Below, in pieces: positions 35,626 through 48,388 of a stretch of 64,000 nt of DNA (position 1 is its first letter; each line of letters starts with the position of its first letter). A model generated the notes under the pieces. That model was not told where the DNA came from. It did no database searches and was given only the letters and a program-made list of their open reading frames with translations. The stretch is from Nematostella vectensis (lineage: Eukaryota > Cnidaria > Anthozoa > Actiniaria > Edwardsiidae): assembly GCF_932526225.1 (NCBI RefSeq), contig NC_064041.1:12142340-12206339 (forward strand), read 5' to 3'. Position numbers and translations under genes: made by a program.

Positions 35626-36399
35626 TTTCTTTTTCATTTTTTTTCTAAACTATAAAGAAAAAGTTAGTGCAGGTTGGTCATTGTCTAAGCTAAAGAAATC
35701 CCTCAGTTGTATGCGTTCTCAACTCGATCTATAGACAATTCAGGCATACTCAGCGACCGTATTGTAATCAAAATCGCGGTCGTAAACGTTCGCAAACGTT
35801 CAGCAGATTCAAGTAGAGTCATAATATTACAAGCGATCAGATCAGTGGATTGTGAAAGCCTGTAAGAGCGTTAGTACTCGCATAGGAAATGTCTCTCAAT
35901 GCAGTAAAATACTATGAGAGAAAGTGCGCAGTATTATCGCATTGGTCGCGCGTTTACACCGCGAGTGAACACGAACATTACTCAGCTAGCATCTCATACA
36001 AGCTGAGATGCCATTCATAGCGTAAACCTTGTCCAAATAAATGCTTTTCGAGATCATGTTTTCACTCACTATAATAAAGCGCGAAGGTTGCAAAGCAGCG
36101 CGCGTATTCCACTGTTCTATTTTAGTGACGAAACAGTCGCACTGAACTTTCATCGCCGGTTAGCAACAACTGATCAAAACACAGCTCACCTTCGCTCGTT
36201 TCATCGCAAAAACACCGCTAGAATGCAGACCAAACACGACTAAAGCCTCTGCCCACCATGACGGTAATGTGAGAGCAAGTTGTTCGCTATTAGAAGTTAG
36301 AAATTTTACAATAGTTGACTGATTACAAGCGGTGTGAAGTCCGTGCTTCACGAGTCGCTCGTTGTGATTGTGTTGTGATTACACTTGATTCGTATTGTT

Positions 36400-36436
<37 letters not shown>

Positions 36437-36442
36437 ATTATA

Positions 36443-36474
<32 letters not shown>

Positions 36475-36565
36475 GGGGTCAACCCAATCGAAGTGCAATG
36501 AGAGGGCCTCACCCTGAGAGGACCGCCTTGGTGATCACGGTAAACCTCCCGCGTCAGGTAAGTAT
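36400..36565 (-). ncRNA. U1: U1 snRNA (block B, unit 9)
   Basis: Same as the U1 at 22785-22950. Confidence 0.96.
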
Positions 36566-36763
36566 GAGTTTATTTGGCGTCCCTGTACACCGACTGTCCC
36601 CGGCTGATTTCATCCTCCATGTGGGAACGGTGCATCGCGGTGATTATGACCCGTCGTCTTAATGACGATCCTGTCTCTTATTGATCTCTCCCGCTATAGC
36701 TCGCATGAACAGCACGTAAATGATGCTCGAGGTGTTGCTTGAATGTGTCTTCCCGAAAGGGAA

Positions 36764-36951
36764 GGGGGCCGTACTCGGAGGTAGTGCAATACCGAGACAA
36801 CCCGTGGCTGGGACGCAGCAAGCCGCTTATTCCACAGCCAGTTTCCAAAAATCAGTTTAATATATGAGCTACTCAATGAGCAGCGTATCAGATATTAAGC
36901 TGATAAGAACAGATACTACACTTGATCTTAGCCAAAAGGCCGAGAAGCGAT
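36764..36951 (-). ncRNA. U2: U2 snRNA (block B, unit 9)
   Basis: Same as the U2 at 23149-23336. Confidence 0.96.
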
Positions 36952-37208
36952 GCAGAATCTGGCTCGGACTACAGGGAGCGTTTATCATTCTAGGCCTCCG
37001 CCATGTGGGTGACGGACTCGGTTTTAGGCCCTTCTGCCTCCTAAGATCACATGTGATGATCAGTCATGAACGTAGTGCTATCACGTACGAGCAGTATTCG
37101 CTTGATACAGCGTCTTTGCGAGTGCAATGAGACATTTTTACCGCGCTAGTGCGTGCGTACGTTCTCACCGCACCGCTATAAAAGTCTAAAATATCACCGA
37201 GATCTTTC

Positions 37209-37236
37209 GTCTACGGCCATACCATCGAGAAAACAC

Positions 37237-37267
<31 letters not shown>

Positions 37268-37327
37268 GATTGGGCGCGGTTAGTACTTGGATGGGTGACC
37301 GCCTGGGAATACCGCGTGCTGTAGGCA
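37209..37327 (+). rRNA. 5S: 5S ribosomal RNA (block B, unit 9)
   Basis: Same as the 5S at 23594-23712. Confidence 0.97.
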
Positions 37328-38101
37328 TTTCTTTTTCATTTTTTTTCTAAACTATAAAGAAAAAGTTAGTGCAGGTTGGTCATTGTCTAAGCTAAAGAAA
37401 TCCCTCAGTTGTATGCGTTCTCAACTCGATCTATAGACAATTCAGGCATACTCAGCGACCGTATTGTAATCAAAATCGCGGTCGTAAACGTTCGCAAACG
37501 TTCAGCAGATTCAAGTAGAGTCATAATATTACAAGCGATCAGATCAGTGGATTGTGAAAGCCTGTAAGAGCGTTAGTACTCGCATAGGAAATGTCTCTCA
37601 ATGCAGTAAAATACTATGAGAGAAAGTGCGCAGTATTATCGCATTGGTCGCGCGTTTACACCGCGAGTGAACACGAACATTACTCAGCTAGCATCTCATA
37701 CAAGCTGAGATGCCATTCATAGCGTAAACCTTGTCCAAATAAATGCTTTTCGAGATCATGTTTTCACTCACTATAATAAAGCGCGAAGGTTGCAAAGCAG
37801 CGCGCGTATTCCACTGTTCTATTTTAGTGACGAAACAGTCGCACTGAACTTTCATCGCCGGTTAGCAACAACTGATCAAAACACAGCTCACCTTCGCTCG
37901 TTTCATCGCAAAAACACCGCTAGAATGCAGACCAAACACGACTAAAGCCTCTGCCCACCATGACGGTAATGTGAGAGCAAGTTGTTCGCTATTAGAAGTT
38001 AGAAATTTTACAATAGTTGACTGATTACAAGCGGTGTGAAGTCCGTGCTTCACGAGTCGCTCGTTGTGATTGTGTTGTGATTACACTTGATTCGTATTGT
38101 T

Positions 38102-38138
<37 letters not shown>

Positions 38139-38144
38139 ATTATA

Positions 38145-38176
<32 letters not shown>

Positions 38177-38267
38177 GGGGTCAACCCAATCGAAGTGCAA
38201 TGAGAGGGCCTCACCCTGAGAGGACCGCCTTGGTGATCACGGTAAACCTCCCGCGTCAGGTAAGTAT
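38102..38267 (-). ncRNA. U1: U1 snRNA (block B, unit 10)
   Basis: Same as the U1 at 22785-22950. Confidence 0.96.
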
Positions 38268-38465
38268 GAGTTTATTTGGCGTCCCTGTACACCGACTGTC
38301 CCCGGCTGATTTCATCCTCCATGTGGGAACGGTGCATCGCGGTGATTATGACCCGTCGTCTTAATGACGATCCTGTCTCTTATTGATCTCTCCCGCTATA
38401 GCTCGCATGAACAGCACGTAAATGATGCTCGAGGTGTTGCTTGAATGTGTCTTCCCGAAAGGGAA

Positions 38466-38653
38466 GGGGGCCGTACTCGGAGGTAGTGCAATACCGAGAC
38501 AACCCGTGGCTGGGACGCAGCAAGCCGCTTATTCCACAGCCAGTTTCCAAAAATCAGTTTAATATATGAGCTACTCAATGAGCAGCGTATCAGATATTAA
38601 GCTGATAAGAACAGATACTACACTTGATCTTAGCCAAAAGGCCGAGAAGCGAT
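38466..38653 (-). ncRNA. U2: U2 snRNA (block B, unit 10)
   Basis: Same as the U2 at 23149-23336. Confidence 0.96.
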
Positions 38654-38910
38654 GCAGAATCTGGCTCGGACTACAGGGAGCGTTTATCATTCTAGGCCTC
38701 CGCCATGTGGGTGACGGACTCGGTTTTAGGCCCTTCTGCCTCCTAAGATCACATGTGATGATCAGTCATGAACGTAGTGCTATCACGTACGAGCAGTATT
38801 CGCTTGATACAGCGTCTTTGCGAGTGCAATGAGACATTTTTACCGCGCTAGTGCGTGCGTACGTTCTCACCGCACCGCTATAAAAGTCTAAAATATCACC
38901 GAGATCTTTC

Positions 38911-38938
38911 GTCTACGGCCATACCATCGAGAAAACAC

Positions 38939-38969
<31 letters not shown>

Positions 38970-39029
38970 GATTGGGCGCGGTTAGTACTTGGATGGGTGA
39001 CCGCCTGGGAATACCGCGTGCTGTAGGCA
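38911..39029 (+). rRNA. 5S: 5S ribosomal RNA (block B, unit 10)
   Basis: Same as the 5S at 23594-23712. Confidence 0.97.
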
Positions 39030-39803
39030 TTTCTTTTTCATTTTTTTTCTAAACTATAAAGAAAAAGTTAGTGCAGGTTGGTCATTGTCTAAGCTAAAGA
39101 AATCCCTCAGTTGTATGCGTTCTCAACTCGATCTATAGACAATTCAGGCATACTCAGCGACCGTATTGTAATCAAAATCGCGGTCGTAAACGTTCGCAAA
39201 CGTTCAGCAGATTCAAGTAGAGTCATAATATTACAAGCGATCAGATCAGTGGATTGTGAAAGCCTGTAAGAGCGTTAGTACTCGCATAGGAAATGTCTCT
39301 CAATGCAGTAAAATACTATGAGAGAAAGTGCGCAGTATTATCGCATTGGTCGCGCGTTTACACCGCGAGTGAACACGAACATTACTCAGCTAGCATCTCA
39401 TACAAGCTGAGATGCCATTCATAGCGTAAACCTTGTCCAAATAAATGCTTTTCGAGATCATGTTTTCACTCACTATAATAAAGCGCGAAGGTTGCAAAGC
39501 AGCGCGCGTATTCCACTGTTCTATTTTAGTGACGAAACAGTCGCACTGAACTTTCATCGCCGGTTAGCAACAACTGATCAAAACACAGCTCACCTTCGCT
39601 CGTTTCATCGCAAAAACACCGCTAGAATGCAGACCAAACACGACTAAAGCCTCTGCCCACCATGACGGTAATGTGAGAGCAAGTTGTTCGCTATTAGAAG
39701 TTAGAAATTTTACAATAGTTGACTGATTACAAGCGGTGTGAAGTCCGTGCTTCACGAGTCGCTCGTTGTGATTGTGTTGTGATTACACTTGATTCGTATT
39801 GTT

Positions 39804-39840
<37 letters not shown>

Positions 39841-39846
39841 ATTATA

Positions 39847-39878
<32 letters not shown>

Positions 39879-39969
39879 GGGGTCAACCCAATCGAAGTGC
39901 AATGAGAGGGCCTCACCCTGAGAGGACCGCCTTGGTGATCACGGTAAACCTCCCGCGTCAGGTAAGTAT
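39804..39969 (-). ncRNA. U1: U1 snRNA (block B, unit 11)
   Basis: Same as the U1 at 22785-22950. Confidence 0.96.
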
Positions 39970-40167
39970 GAGTTTATTTGGCGTCCCTGTACACCGACTG
40001 TCCCCGGCTGATTTCATCCTCCATGTGGGAACGGTGCATCGCGGTGATTATGACCCGTCGTCTTAATGACGATCCTGTCTCTTATTGATCTCTCCCGCTA
40101 TAGCTCGCATGAACAGCACGTAAATGATGCTCGAGGTGTTGCTTGAATGTGTCTTCCCGAAAGGGAA

Positions 40168-40355
40168 GGGGGCCGTACTCGGAGGTAGTGCAATACCGAG
40201 ACAACCCGTGGCTGGGACGCAGCAAGCCGCTTATTCCACAGCCAGTTTCCAAAAATCAGTTTAATATATGAGCTACTCAATGAGCAGCGTATCAGATATT
40301 AAGCTGATAAGAACAGATACTACACTTGATCTTAGCCAAAAGGCCGAGAAGCGAT
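40168..40355 (-). ncRNA. U2: U2 snRNA (block B, unit 11)
   Basis: Same as the U2 at 23149-23336. Confidence 0.96.
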
Positions 40356-40612
40356 GCAGAATCTGGCTCGGACTACAGGGAGCGTTTATCATTCTAGGCC
40401 TCCGCCATGTGGGTGACGGACTCGGTTTTAGGCCCTTCTGCCTCCTAAGATCACATGTGATGATCAGTCATGAACGTAGTGCTATCACGTACGAGCAGTA
40501 TTCGCTTGATACAGCGTCTTTGCGAGTGCAATGAGACATTTTTACCGCGCTAGTGCGTGCGTACGTTCTCACCGCACCGCTATAAAAGTCTAAAATATCA
40601 CCGAGATCTTTC

Positions 40613-40640
40613 GTCTACGGCCATACCATCGAGAAAACAC

Positions 40641-40671
<31 letters not shown>

Positions 40672-40731
40672 GATTGGGCGCGGTTAGTACTTGGATGGGT
40701 GACCGCCTGGGAATACCGCGTGCTGTAGGCA
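40613..40731 (+). rRNA. 5S: 5S ribosomal RNA (block B, unit 11)
   Basis: Same as the 5S at 23594-23712. The next gap begins 132 bases downstream, in the long spacer. Confidence 0.97.
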
Positions 40732-40863
40732 TTTCTTTTTCATTTTTTTTCTAAACTATAAAGAAAAAGTTAGTGCAGGTTGGTCATTGTCTAAGCTAAA
40801 GAAATCCCTCAGTTGTATGCGTTCTCAACTCGATCTATAGACAATTCAGGCATACTCAGCGAC

Positions 40864-41063
40864 NNNNNNNNNNNNNNNNNNNNNNNNNNNNNNNNNNNNN
40901 NNNNNNNNNNNNNNNNNNNNNNNNNNNNNNNNNNNNNNNNNNNNNNNNNNNNNNNNNNNNNNNNNNNNNNNNNNNNNNNNNNNNNNNNNNNNNNNNNNNN
41001 NNNNNNNNNNNNNNNNNNNNNNNNNNNNNNNNNNNNNNNNNNNNNNNNNNNNNNNNNNNNNNN
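40864..41063. other. Assembly gap (200 N), same orientation on both sides
   Basis: The left side stops at unit position 915 and the right side starts at unit position 1563, both inverted. Continuous array would need 1,053 bp, or that plus a multiple of 1,702, so the 200 N is not the true size. At least the U1 and part of the U2 of one unit are hidden. Confidence 0.95.
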
Positions 41064-41204
41064 GGACGCAGCAAGCCGCTTATTCCACAGCCAGTTTCCA
41101 AAAATCAGTTTAATATATGAGCTACTCAATGAGCAGCGTATCAGATATTAAGCTGATAAGAACAGATACTACACTTGATCTTAGCCAAAAGGCCGAGAAG
41201 CGAT
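41064..41204 (-). ncRNA. U2: U2 snRNA, 3' part lost in the gap
   Basis: The first 141 nt of U2 are present, with the branch-pairing GTAGTA and the Sm site. The 3' 47 nt fall in the N gap at its left. The break reflects assembly, not a broken gene. Confidence 0.94.
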
Positions 41205-41461
41205 GCAGAATCTGGCTCGGACTACAGGGAGCGTTTATCATTCTAGGCCTCCGCCATGTGGGTGACGGACTCGGTTTTAGGCCCTTCTGCCTCCTAAGAT
41301 CACATGTGATGATCAGTCATGAACGTAGTGCTATCACGTACGAGCAGTATTCGCTTGATACAGCGTCTTTGCGAGTGCAATGAGACATTTTTACCGCGCT
41401 AGTGCGTGCGTACGTTCTCACCGCACCGCTATAAAAGTCTAAAATATCACCGAGATCTTTC

Positions 41462-41489
41462 GTCTACGGCCATACCATCGAGAAAACAC

Positions 41490-41520
<31 letters not shown>

Positions 41521-41580
41521 GATTGGGCGCGGTTAGTACTTGGATGGGTGACCGCCTGGGAATACCGCGTGCTGTAGGCA
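41462..41580 (+). rRNA. 5S: 5S ribosomal RNA (block C, first)
   Basis: Same as the 5S at 23594-23712. Confidence 0.97.
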
Positions 41581-42354
41581 TTTCTTTTTCATTTTTTTTC
41601 TAAACTATAAAGAAAAAGTTAGTGCAGGTTGGTCATTGTCTAAGCTAAAGAAATCCCTCAGTTGTATGCGTTCTCAACTCGATCTATAGACAATTCAGGC
41701 ATACTCAGCGACCGTATTGTAATCAAAATCGCGGTCGTAAACGTTCGCAAACGTTCAGCAGATTCAAGTAGAGTCATAATATTACAAGCGATCAGATCAG
41801 TGGATTGTGAAAGCCTGTAAGAGCGTTAGTACTCGCATAGGAAATGTCTCTCAATGCAGTAAAATACTATGAGAGAAAGTGCGCAGTATTATCGCATTGG
41901 TCGCGCGTTTACACCGCGAGTGAACACGAACATTACTCAGCTAGCATCTCATACAAGCTGAGATGCCATTCATAGCGTAAACCTTGTCCAAATAAATGCT
42001 TTTCGAGATCATGTTTTCACTCACTATAATAAAGCGCGAAGGTTGCAAAGCAGCGCGCGTATTCCACTGTTCTATTTTAGTGACGAAACAGTCGCACTGA
42101 ACTTTCATCGCCGGTTAGCAACAACTGATCAAAACACAGCTCACCTTCGCTCGTTTCATCGCAAAAACACCGCTAGAATGCAGACCAAACACGACTAAAG
42201 CCTCTGCCCACCATGACGGTAATGTGAGAGCAAGTTGTTCGCTATTAGAAGTTAGAAATTTTACAATAGTTGACTGATTACAAGCGGTGTGAAGTCCGTG
42301 CTTCACGAGTCGCTCGTTGTGATTGTGTTGTGATTACACTTGATTCGTATTGTT

Positions 42355-42391
<37 letters not shown>

Positions 42392-42397
42392 ATTATA

Positions 42398-42429
<32 letters not shown>

Positions 42430-42520
42430 GGGGTCAACCCAATCGAAGTGCAATGAGAGGGCCTCACCCTGAGAGGACCGCCTTGGTGATCACGGTAAAC
42501 CTCCCGCGTCAGGTAAGTAT
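42355..42520 (-). ncRNA. U1: U1 snRNA (block C, unit 1)
   Basis: Same as the U1 at 22785-22950. Confidence 0.96.
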
Positions 42521-42718
42521 GAGTTTATTTGGCGTCCCTGTACACCGACTGTCCCCGGCTGATTTCATCCTCCATGTGGGAACGGTGCATCGCGGTGATT
42601 ATGACCCGTCGTCTTAATGACGATCCTGTCTCTTATTGATCTCTCCCGCTATAGCTCGCATGAACAGCACGTAAATGATGCTCGAGGTGTTGCTTGAATG
42701 TGTCTTCCCGAAAGGGAA

Positions 42719-42906
42719 GGGGGCCGTACTCGGAGGTAGTGCAATACCGAGACAACCCGTGGCTGGGACGCAGCAAGCCGCTTATTCCACAGCCAGTTTC
42801 CAAAAATCAGTTTAATATATGAGCTACTCAATGAGCAGCGTATCAGATATTAAGCTGATAAGAACAGATACTACACTTGATCTTAGCCAAAAGGCCGAGA
42901 AGCGAT
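42719..42906 (-). ncRNA. U2: U2 snRNA (block C, unit 1)
   Basis: Same as the U2 at 23149-23336. Confidence 0.96.
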
Positions 42907-43163
42907 GCAGAATCTGGCTCGGACTACAGGGAGCGTTTATCATTCTAGGCCTCCGCCATGTGGGTGACGGACTCGGTTTTAGGCCCTTCTGCCTCCTAAG
43001 ATCACATGTGATGATCAGTCATGAACGTAGTGCTATCACGTACGAGCAGTATTCGCTTGATACAGCGTCTTTGCGAGTGCAATGAGACATTTTTACCGCG
43101 CTAGTGCGTGCGTACGTTCTCACCGCACCGCTATAAAAGTCTAAAATATCACCGAGATCTTTC

Positions 43164-43191
43164 GTCTACGGCCATACCATCGAGAAAACAC

Positions 43192-43222
<31 letters not shown>

Positions 43223-43282
43223 GATTGGGCGCGGTTAGTACTTGGATGGGTGACCGCCTGGGAATACCGCGTGCTGTAGGCA
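43164..43282 (+). rRNA. 5S: 5S ribosomal RNA (block C, unit 1)
   Basis: Same as the 5S at 23594-23712. Confidence 0.97.
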
Positions 43283-44056
43283 TTTCTTTTTCATTTTTTT
43301 TCTAAACTATAAAGAAAAAGTTAGTGCAGGTTGGTCATTGTCTAAGCTAAAGAAATCCCTCAGTTGTATGCGTTCTCAACTCGATCTATAGACAATTCAG
43401 GCATACTCAGCGACCGTATTGTAATCAAAATCGCGGTCGTAAACGTTCGCAAACGTTCAGCAGATTCAAGTAGAGTCATAATATTACAAGCGATCAGATC
43501 AGTGGATTGTGAAAGCCTGTAAGAGCGTTAGTACTCGCATAGGAAATGTCTCTCAATGCAGTAAAATACTATGAGAGAAAGTGCGCAGTATTATCGCATT
43601 GGTCGCGCGTTTACACCGCGAGTGAACACGAACATTACTCAGCTAGCATCTCATACAAGCTGAGATGCCATTCATAGCGTAAACCTTGTCCAAATAAATG
43701 CTTTTCGAGATCATGTTTTCACTCACTATAATAAAGCGCGAAGGTTGCAAAGCAGCGCGCGTATTCCACTGTTCTATTTTAGTGACGAAACAGTCGCACT
43801 GAACTTTCATCGCCGGTTAGCAACAACTGATCAAAACACAGCTCACCTTCGCTCGTTTCATCGCAAAAACACCGCTAGAATGCAGACCAAACACGACTAA
43901 AGCCTCTGCCCACCATGACGGTAATGTGAGAGCAAGTTGTTCGCTATTAGAAGTTAGAAATTTTACAATAGTTGACTGATTACAAGCGGTGTGAAGTCCG
44001 TGCTTCACGAGTCGCTCGTTGTGATTGTGTTGTGATTACACTTGATTCGTATTGTT

Positions 44057-44093
<37 letters not shown>

Positions 44094-44099
44094 ATTATA

Positions 44100-44131
<32 letters not shown>

Positions 44132-44222
44132 GGGGTCAACCCAATCGAAGTGCAATGAGAGGGCCTCACCCTGAGAGGACCGCCTTGGTGATCACGGTAA
44201 ACCTCCCGCGTCAGGTAAGTAT
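44057..44222 (-). ncRNA. U1: U1 snRNA (block C, unit 2)
   Basis: Same as the U1 at 22785-22950. Confidence 0.96.
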
Positions 44223-44420
44223 GAGTTTATTTGGCGTCCCTGTACACCGACTGTCCCCGGCTGATTTCATCCTCCATGTGGGAACGGTGCATCGCGGTGA
44301 TTATGACCCGTCGTCTTAATGACGATCCTGTCTCTTATTGATCTCTCCCGCTATAGCTCGCATGAACAGCACGTAAATGATGCTCGAGGTGTTGCTTGAA
44401 TGTGTCTTCCCGAAAGGGAA

Positions 44421-44608
44421 GGGGGCCGTACTCGGAGGTAGTGCAATACCGAGACAACCCGTGGCTGGGACGCAGCAAGCCGCTTATTCCACAGCCAGTT
44501 TCCAAAAATCAGTTTAATATATGAGCTACTCAATGAGCAGCGTATCAGATATTAAGCTGATAAGAACAGATACTACACTTGATCTTAGCCAAAAGGCCGA
44601 GAAGCGAT
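44421..44608 (-). ncRNA. U2: U2 snRNA (block C, unit 2)
   Basis: Same as the U2 at 23149-23336. Confidence 0.96.
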
Positions 44609-44865
44609 GCAGAATCTGGCTCGGACTACAGGGAGCGTTTATCATTCTAGGCCTCCGCCATGTGGGTGACGGACTCGGTTTTAGGCCCTTCTGCCTCCTA
44701 AGATCACATGTGATGATCAGTCATGAACGTAGTGCTATCACGTACGAGCAGTATTCGCTTGATACAGCGTCTTTGCGAGTGCAATGAGACATTTTTACCG
44801 CGCTAGTGCGTGCGTACGTTCTCACCGCACCGCTATAAAAGTCTAAAATATCACCGAGATCTTTC

Positions 44866-44893
44866 GTCTACGGCCATACCATCGAGAAAACAC

Positions 44894-44924
<31 letters not shown>

Positions 44925-44984
44925 GATTGGGCGCGGTTAGTACTTGGATGGGTGACCGCCTGGGAATACCGCGTGCTGTAGGCA
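44866..44984 (+). rRNA. 5S: 5S ribosomal RNA (block C, unit 2)
   Basis: Same as the 5S at 23594-23712. Confidence 0.97.
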
Positions 44985-45758
44985 TTTCTTTTTCATTTTT
45001 TTTCTAAACTATAAAGAAAAAGTTAGTGCAGGTTGGTCATTGTCTAAGCTAAAGAAATCCCTCAGTTGTATGCGTTCTCAACTCGATCTATAGACAATTC
45101 AGGCATACTCAGCGACCGTATTGTAATCAAAATCGCGGTCGTAAACGTTCGCAAACGTTCAGCAGATTCAAGTAGAGTCATAATATTACAAGCGATCAGA
45201 TCAGTGGATTGTGAAAGCCTGTAAGAGCGTTAGTACTCGCATAGGAAATGTCTCTCAATGCAGTAAAATACTATGAGAGAAAGTGCGCAGTATTATCGCA
45301 TTGGTCGCGCGTTTACACCGCGAGTGAACACGAACATTACTCAGCTAGCATCTCATACAAGCTGAGATGCCATTCATAGCGTAAACCTTGTCCAAATAAA
45401 TGCTTTTCGAGATCATGTTTTCACTCACTATAATAAAGCGCGAAGGTTGCAAAGCAGCGCGCGTATTCCACTGTTCTATTTTAGTGACGAAACAGTCGCA
45501 CTGAACTTTCATCGCCGGTTAGCAACAACTGATCAAAACACAGCTCACCTTCGCTCGTTTCATCGCAAAAACACCGCTAGAATGCAGACCAAACACGACT
45601 AAAGCCTCTGCCCACCATGACGGTAATGTGAGAGCAAGTTGTTCGCTATTAGAAGTTAGAAATTTTACAATAGTTGACTGATTACAAGCGGTGTGAAGTC
45701 CGTGCTTCACGAGTCGCTCGTTGTGATTGTGTTGTGATTACACTTGATTCGTATTGTT

Positions 45759-45795
<37 letters not shown>

Positions 45796-45801
45796 ATTAT
45801 A

Positions 45802-45833
<32 letters not shown>

Positions 45834-45924
45834 GGGGTCAACCCAATCGAAGTGCAATGAGAGGGCCTCACCCTGAGAGGACCGCCTTGGTGATCACGGT
45901 AAACCTCCCGCGTCAGGTAAGTAT
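45759..45924 (-). ncRNA. U1: U1 snRNA (block C, unit 3)
   Basis: Same as the U1 at 22785-22950. Confidence 0.96.
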
Positions 45925-46122
45925 GAGTTTATTTGGCGTCCCTGTACACCGACTGTCCCCGGCTGATTTCATCCTCCATGTGGGAACGGTGCATCGCGGT
46001 GATTATGACCCGTCGTCTTAATGACGATCCTGTCTCTTATTGATCTCTCCCGCTATAGCTCGCATGAACAGCACGTAAATGATGCTCGAGGTGTTGCTTG
46101 AATGTGTCTTCCCGAAAGGGAA

Positions 46123-46310
46123 GGGGGCCGTACTCGGAGGTAGTGCAATACCGAGACAACCCGTGGCTGGGACGCAGCAAGCCGCTTATTCCACAGCCAG
46201 TTTCCAAAAATCAGTTTAATATATGAGCTACTCAATGAGCAGCGTATCAGATATTAAGCTGATAAGAACAGATACTACACTTGATCTTAGCCAAAAGGCC
46301 GAGAAGCGAT
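46123..46310 (-). ncRNA. U2: U2 snRNA (block C, unit 3)
   Basis: Same as the U2 at 23149-23336. Confidence 0.96.
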
Positions 46311-46567
46311 GCAGAATCTGGCTCGGACTACAGGGAGCGTTTATCATTCTAGGCCTCCGCCATGTGGGTGACGGACTCGGTTTTAGGCCCTTCTGCCTCC
46401 TAAGATCACATGTGATGATCAGTCATGAACGTAGTGCTATCACGTACGAGCAGTATTCGCTTGATACAGCGTCTTTGCGAGTGCAATGAGACATTTTTAC
46501 CGCGCTAGTGCGTGCGTACGTTCTCACCGCACCGCTATAAAAGTCTAAAATATCACCGAGATCTTTC

Positions 46568-46595
46568 GTCTACGGCCATACCATCGAGAAAACAC

Positions 46596-46626
<31 letters not shown>

Positions 46627-46686
46627 GATTGGGCGCGGTTAGTACTTGGATGGGTGACCGCCTGGGAATACCGCGTGCTGTAGGCA
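46568..46686 (+). rRNA. 5S: 5S ribosomal RNA (block C, unit 3)
   Basis: Same as the 5S at 23594-23712. Confidence 0.97.
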
Positions 46687-47460
46687 TTTCTTTTTCATTT
46701 TTTTTCTAAACTATAAAGAAAAAGTTAGTGCAGGTTGGTCATTGTCTAAGCTAAAGAAATCCCTCAGTTGTATGCGTTCTCAACTCGATCTATAGACAAT
46801 TCAGGCATACTCAGCGACCGTATTGTAATCAAAATCGCGGTCGTAAACGTTCGCAAACGTTCAGCAGATTCAAGTAGAGTCATAATATTACAAGCGATCA
46901 GATCAGTGGATTGTGAAAGCCTGTAAGAGCGTTAGTACTCGCATAGGAAATGTCTCTCAATGCAGTAAAATACTATGAGAGAAAGTGCGCAGTATTATCG
47001 CATTGGTCGCGCGTTTACACCGCGAGTGAACACGAACATTACTCAGCTAGCATCTCATACAAGCTGAGATGCCATTCATAGCGTAAACCTTGTCCAAATA
47101 AATGCTTTTCGAGATCATGTTTTCACTCACTATAATAAAGCGCGAAGGTTGCAAAGCAGCGCGCGTATTCCACTGTTCTATTTTAGTGACGAAACAGTCG
47201 CACTGAACTTTCATCGCCGGTTAGCAACAACTGATCAAAACACAGCTCACCTTCGCTCGTTTCATCGCAAAAACACCGCTAGAATGCAGACCAAACACGA
47301 CTAAAGCCTCTGCCCACCATGACGGTAATGTGAGAGCAAGTTGTTCGCTATTAGAAGTTAGAAATTTTACAATAGTTGACTGATTACAAGCGGTGTGAAG
47401 TCCGTGCTTCACGAGTCGCTCGTTGTGATTGTGTTGTGATTACACTTGATTCGTATTGTT

Positions 47461-47497
<37 letters not shown>

Positions 47498-47503
47498 ATT
47501 ATA

Positions 47504-47535
<32 letters not shown>

Positions 47536-47626
47536 GGGGTCAACCCAATCGAAGTGCAATGAGAGGGCCTCACCCTGAGAGGACCGCCTTGGTGATCACG
47601 GTAAACCTCCCGCGTCAGGTAAGTAT
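47461..47626 (-). ncRNA. U1: U1 snRNA (block C, unit 4)
   Basis: Same as the U1 at 22785-22950. Confidence 0.96.
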
Positions 47627-47824
47627 GAGTTTATTTGGCGTCCCTGTACACCGACTGTCCCCGGCTGATTTCATCCTCCATGTGGGAACGGTGCATCGCG
47701 GTGATTATGACCCGTCGTCTTAATGACGATCCTGTCTCTTATTGATCTCTCCCGCTATAGCTCGCATGAACAGCACGTAAATGATGCTCGAGGTGTTGCT
47801 TGAATGTGTCTTCCCGAAAGGGAA

Positions 47825-48012
47825 GGGGGCCGTACTCGGAGGTAGTGCAATACCGAGACAACCCGTGGCTGGGACGCAGCAAGCCGCTTATTCCACAGCC
47901 AGTTTCCAAAAATCAGTTTAATATATGAGCTACTCAATGAGCAGCGTATCAGATATTAAGCTGATAAGAACAGATACTACACTTGATCTTAGCCAAAAGG
48001 CCGAGAAGCGAT
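47825..48012 (-). ncRNA. U2: U2 snRNA (block C, unit 4)
   Basis: Same as the U2 at 23149-23336. Confidence 0.96.
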
Positions 48013-48269
48013 GCAGAATCTGGCTCGGACTACAGGGAGCGTTTATCATTCTAGGCCTCCGCCATGTGGGTGACGGACTCGGTTTTAGGCCCTTCTGCCT
48101 CCTAAGATCACATGTGATGATCAGTCATGAACGTAGTGCTATCACGTACGAGCAGTATTCGCTTGATACAGCGTCTTTGCGAGTGCAATGAGACATTTTT
48201 ACCGCGCTAGTGCGTGCGTACGTTCTCACCGCACCGCTATAAAAGTCTAAAATATCACCGAGATCTTTC

Positions 48270-48297
48270 GTCTACGGCCATACCATCGAGAAAACAC

Positions 48298-48328
<31 letters not shown>

Positions 48329-48388
48329 GATTGGGCGCGGTTAGTACTTGGATGGGTGACCGCCTGGGAATACCGCGTGCTGTAGGCA
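48270..48388 (+). rRNA. 5S: 5S ribosomal RNA (block C, unit 4)
   Basis: Same as the 5S at 23594-23712. Confidence 0.97.

Larger units (their letters stand above)
22639..40863 (-). repeat. U1-5S-U2 tandem array, block B, inverted (about 10.7 units)
   Basis: The same unit as block A, reverse-complemented, so U1 and U2 lie on - and 5S on +. The period is 1,702 bp, except for one 1,701-bp unit caused by a base missing between 33478 and 33479, inside a U2 gene. Both ends are 200-N gaps. Whether the inversion is real cannot be told, because no sequenced base crosses the switch. Confidence 0.97.
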
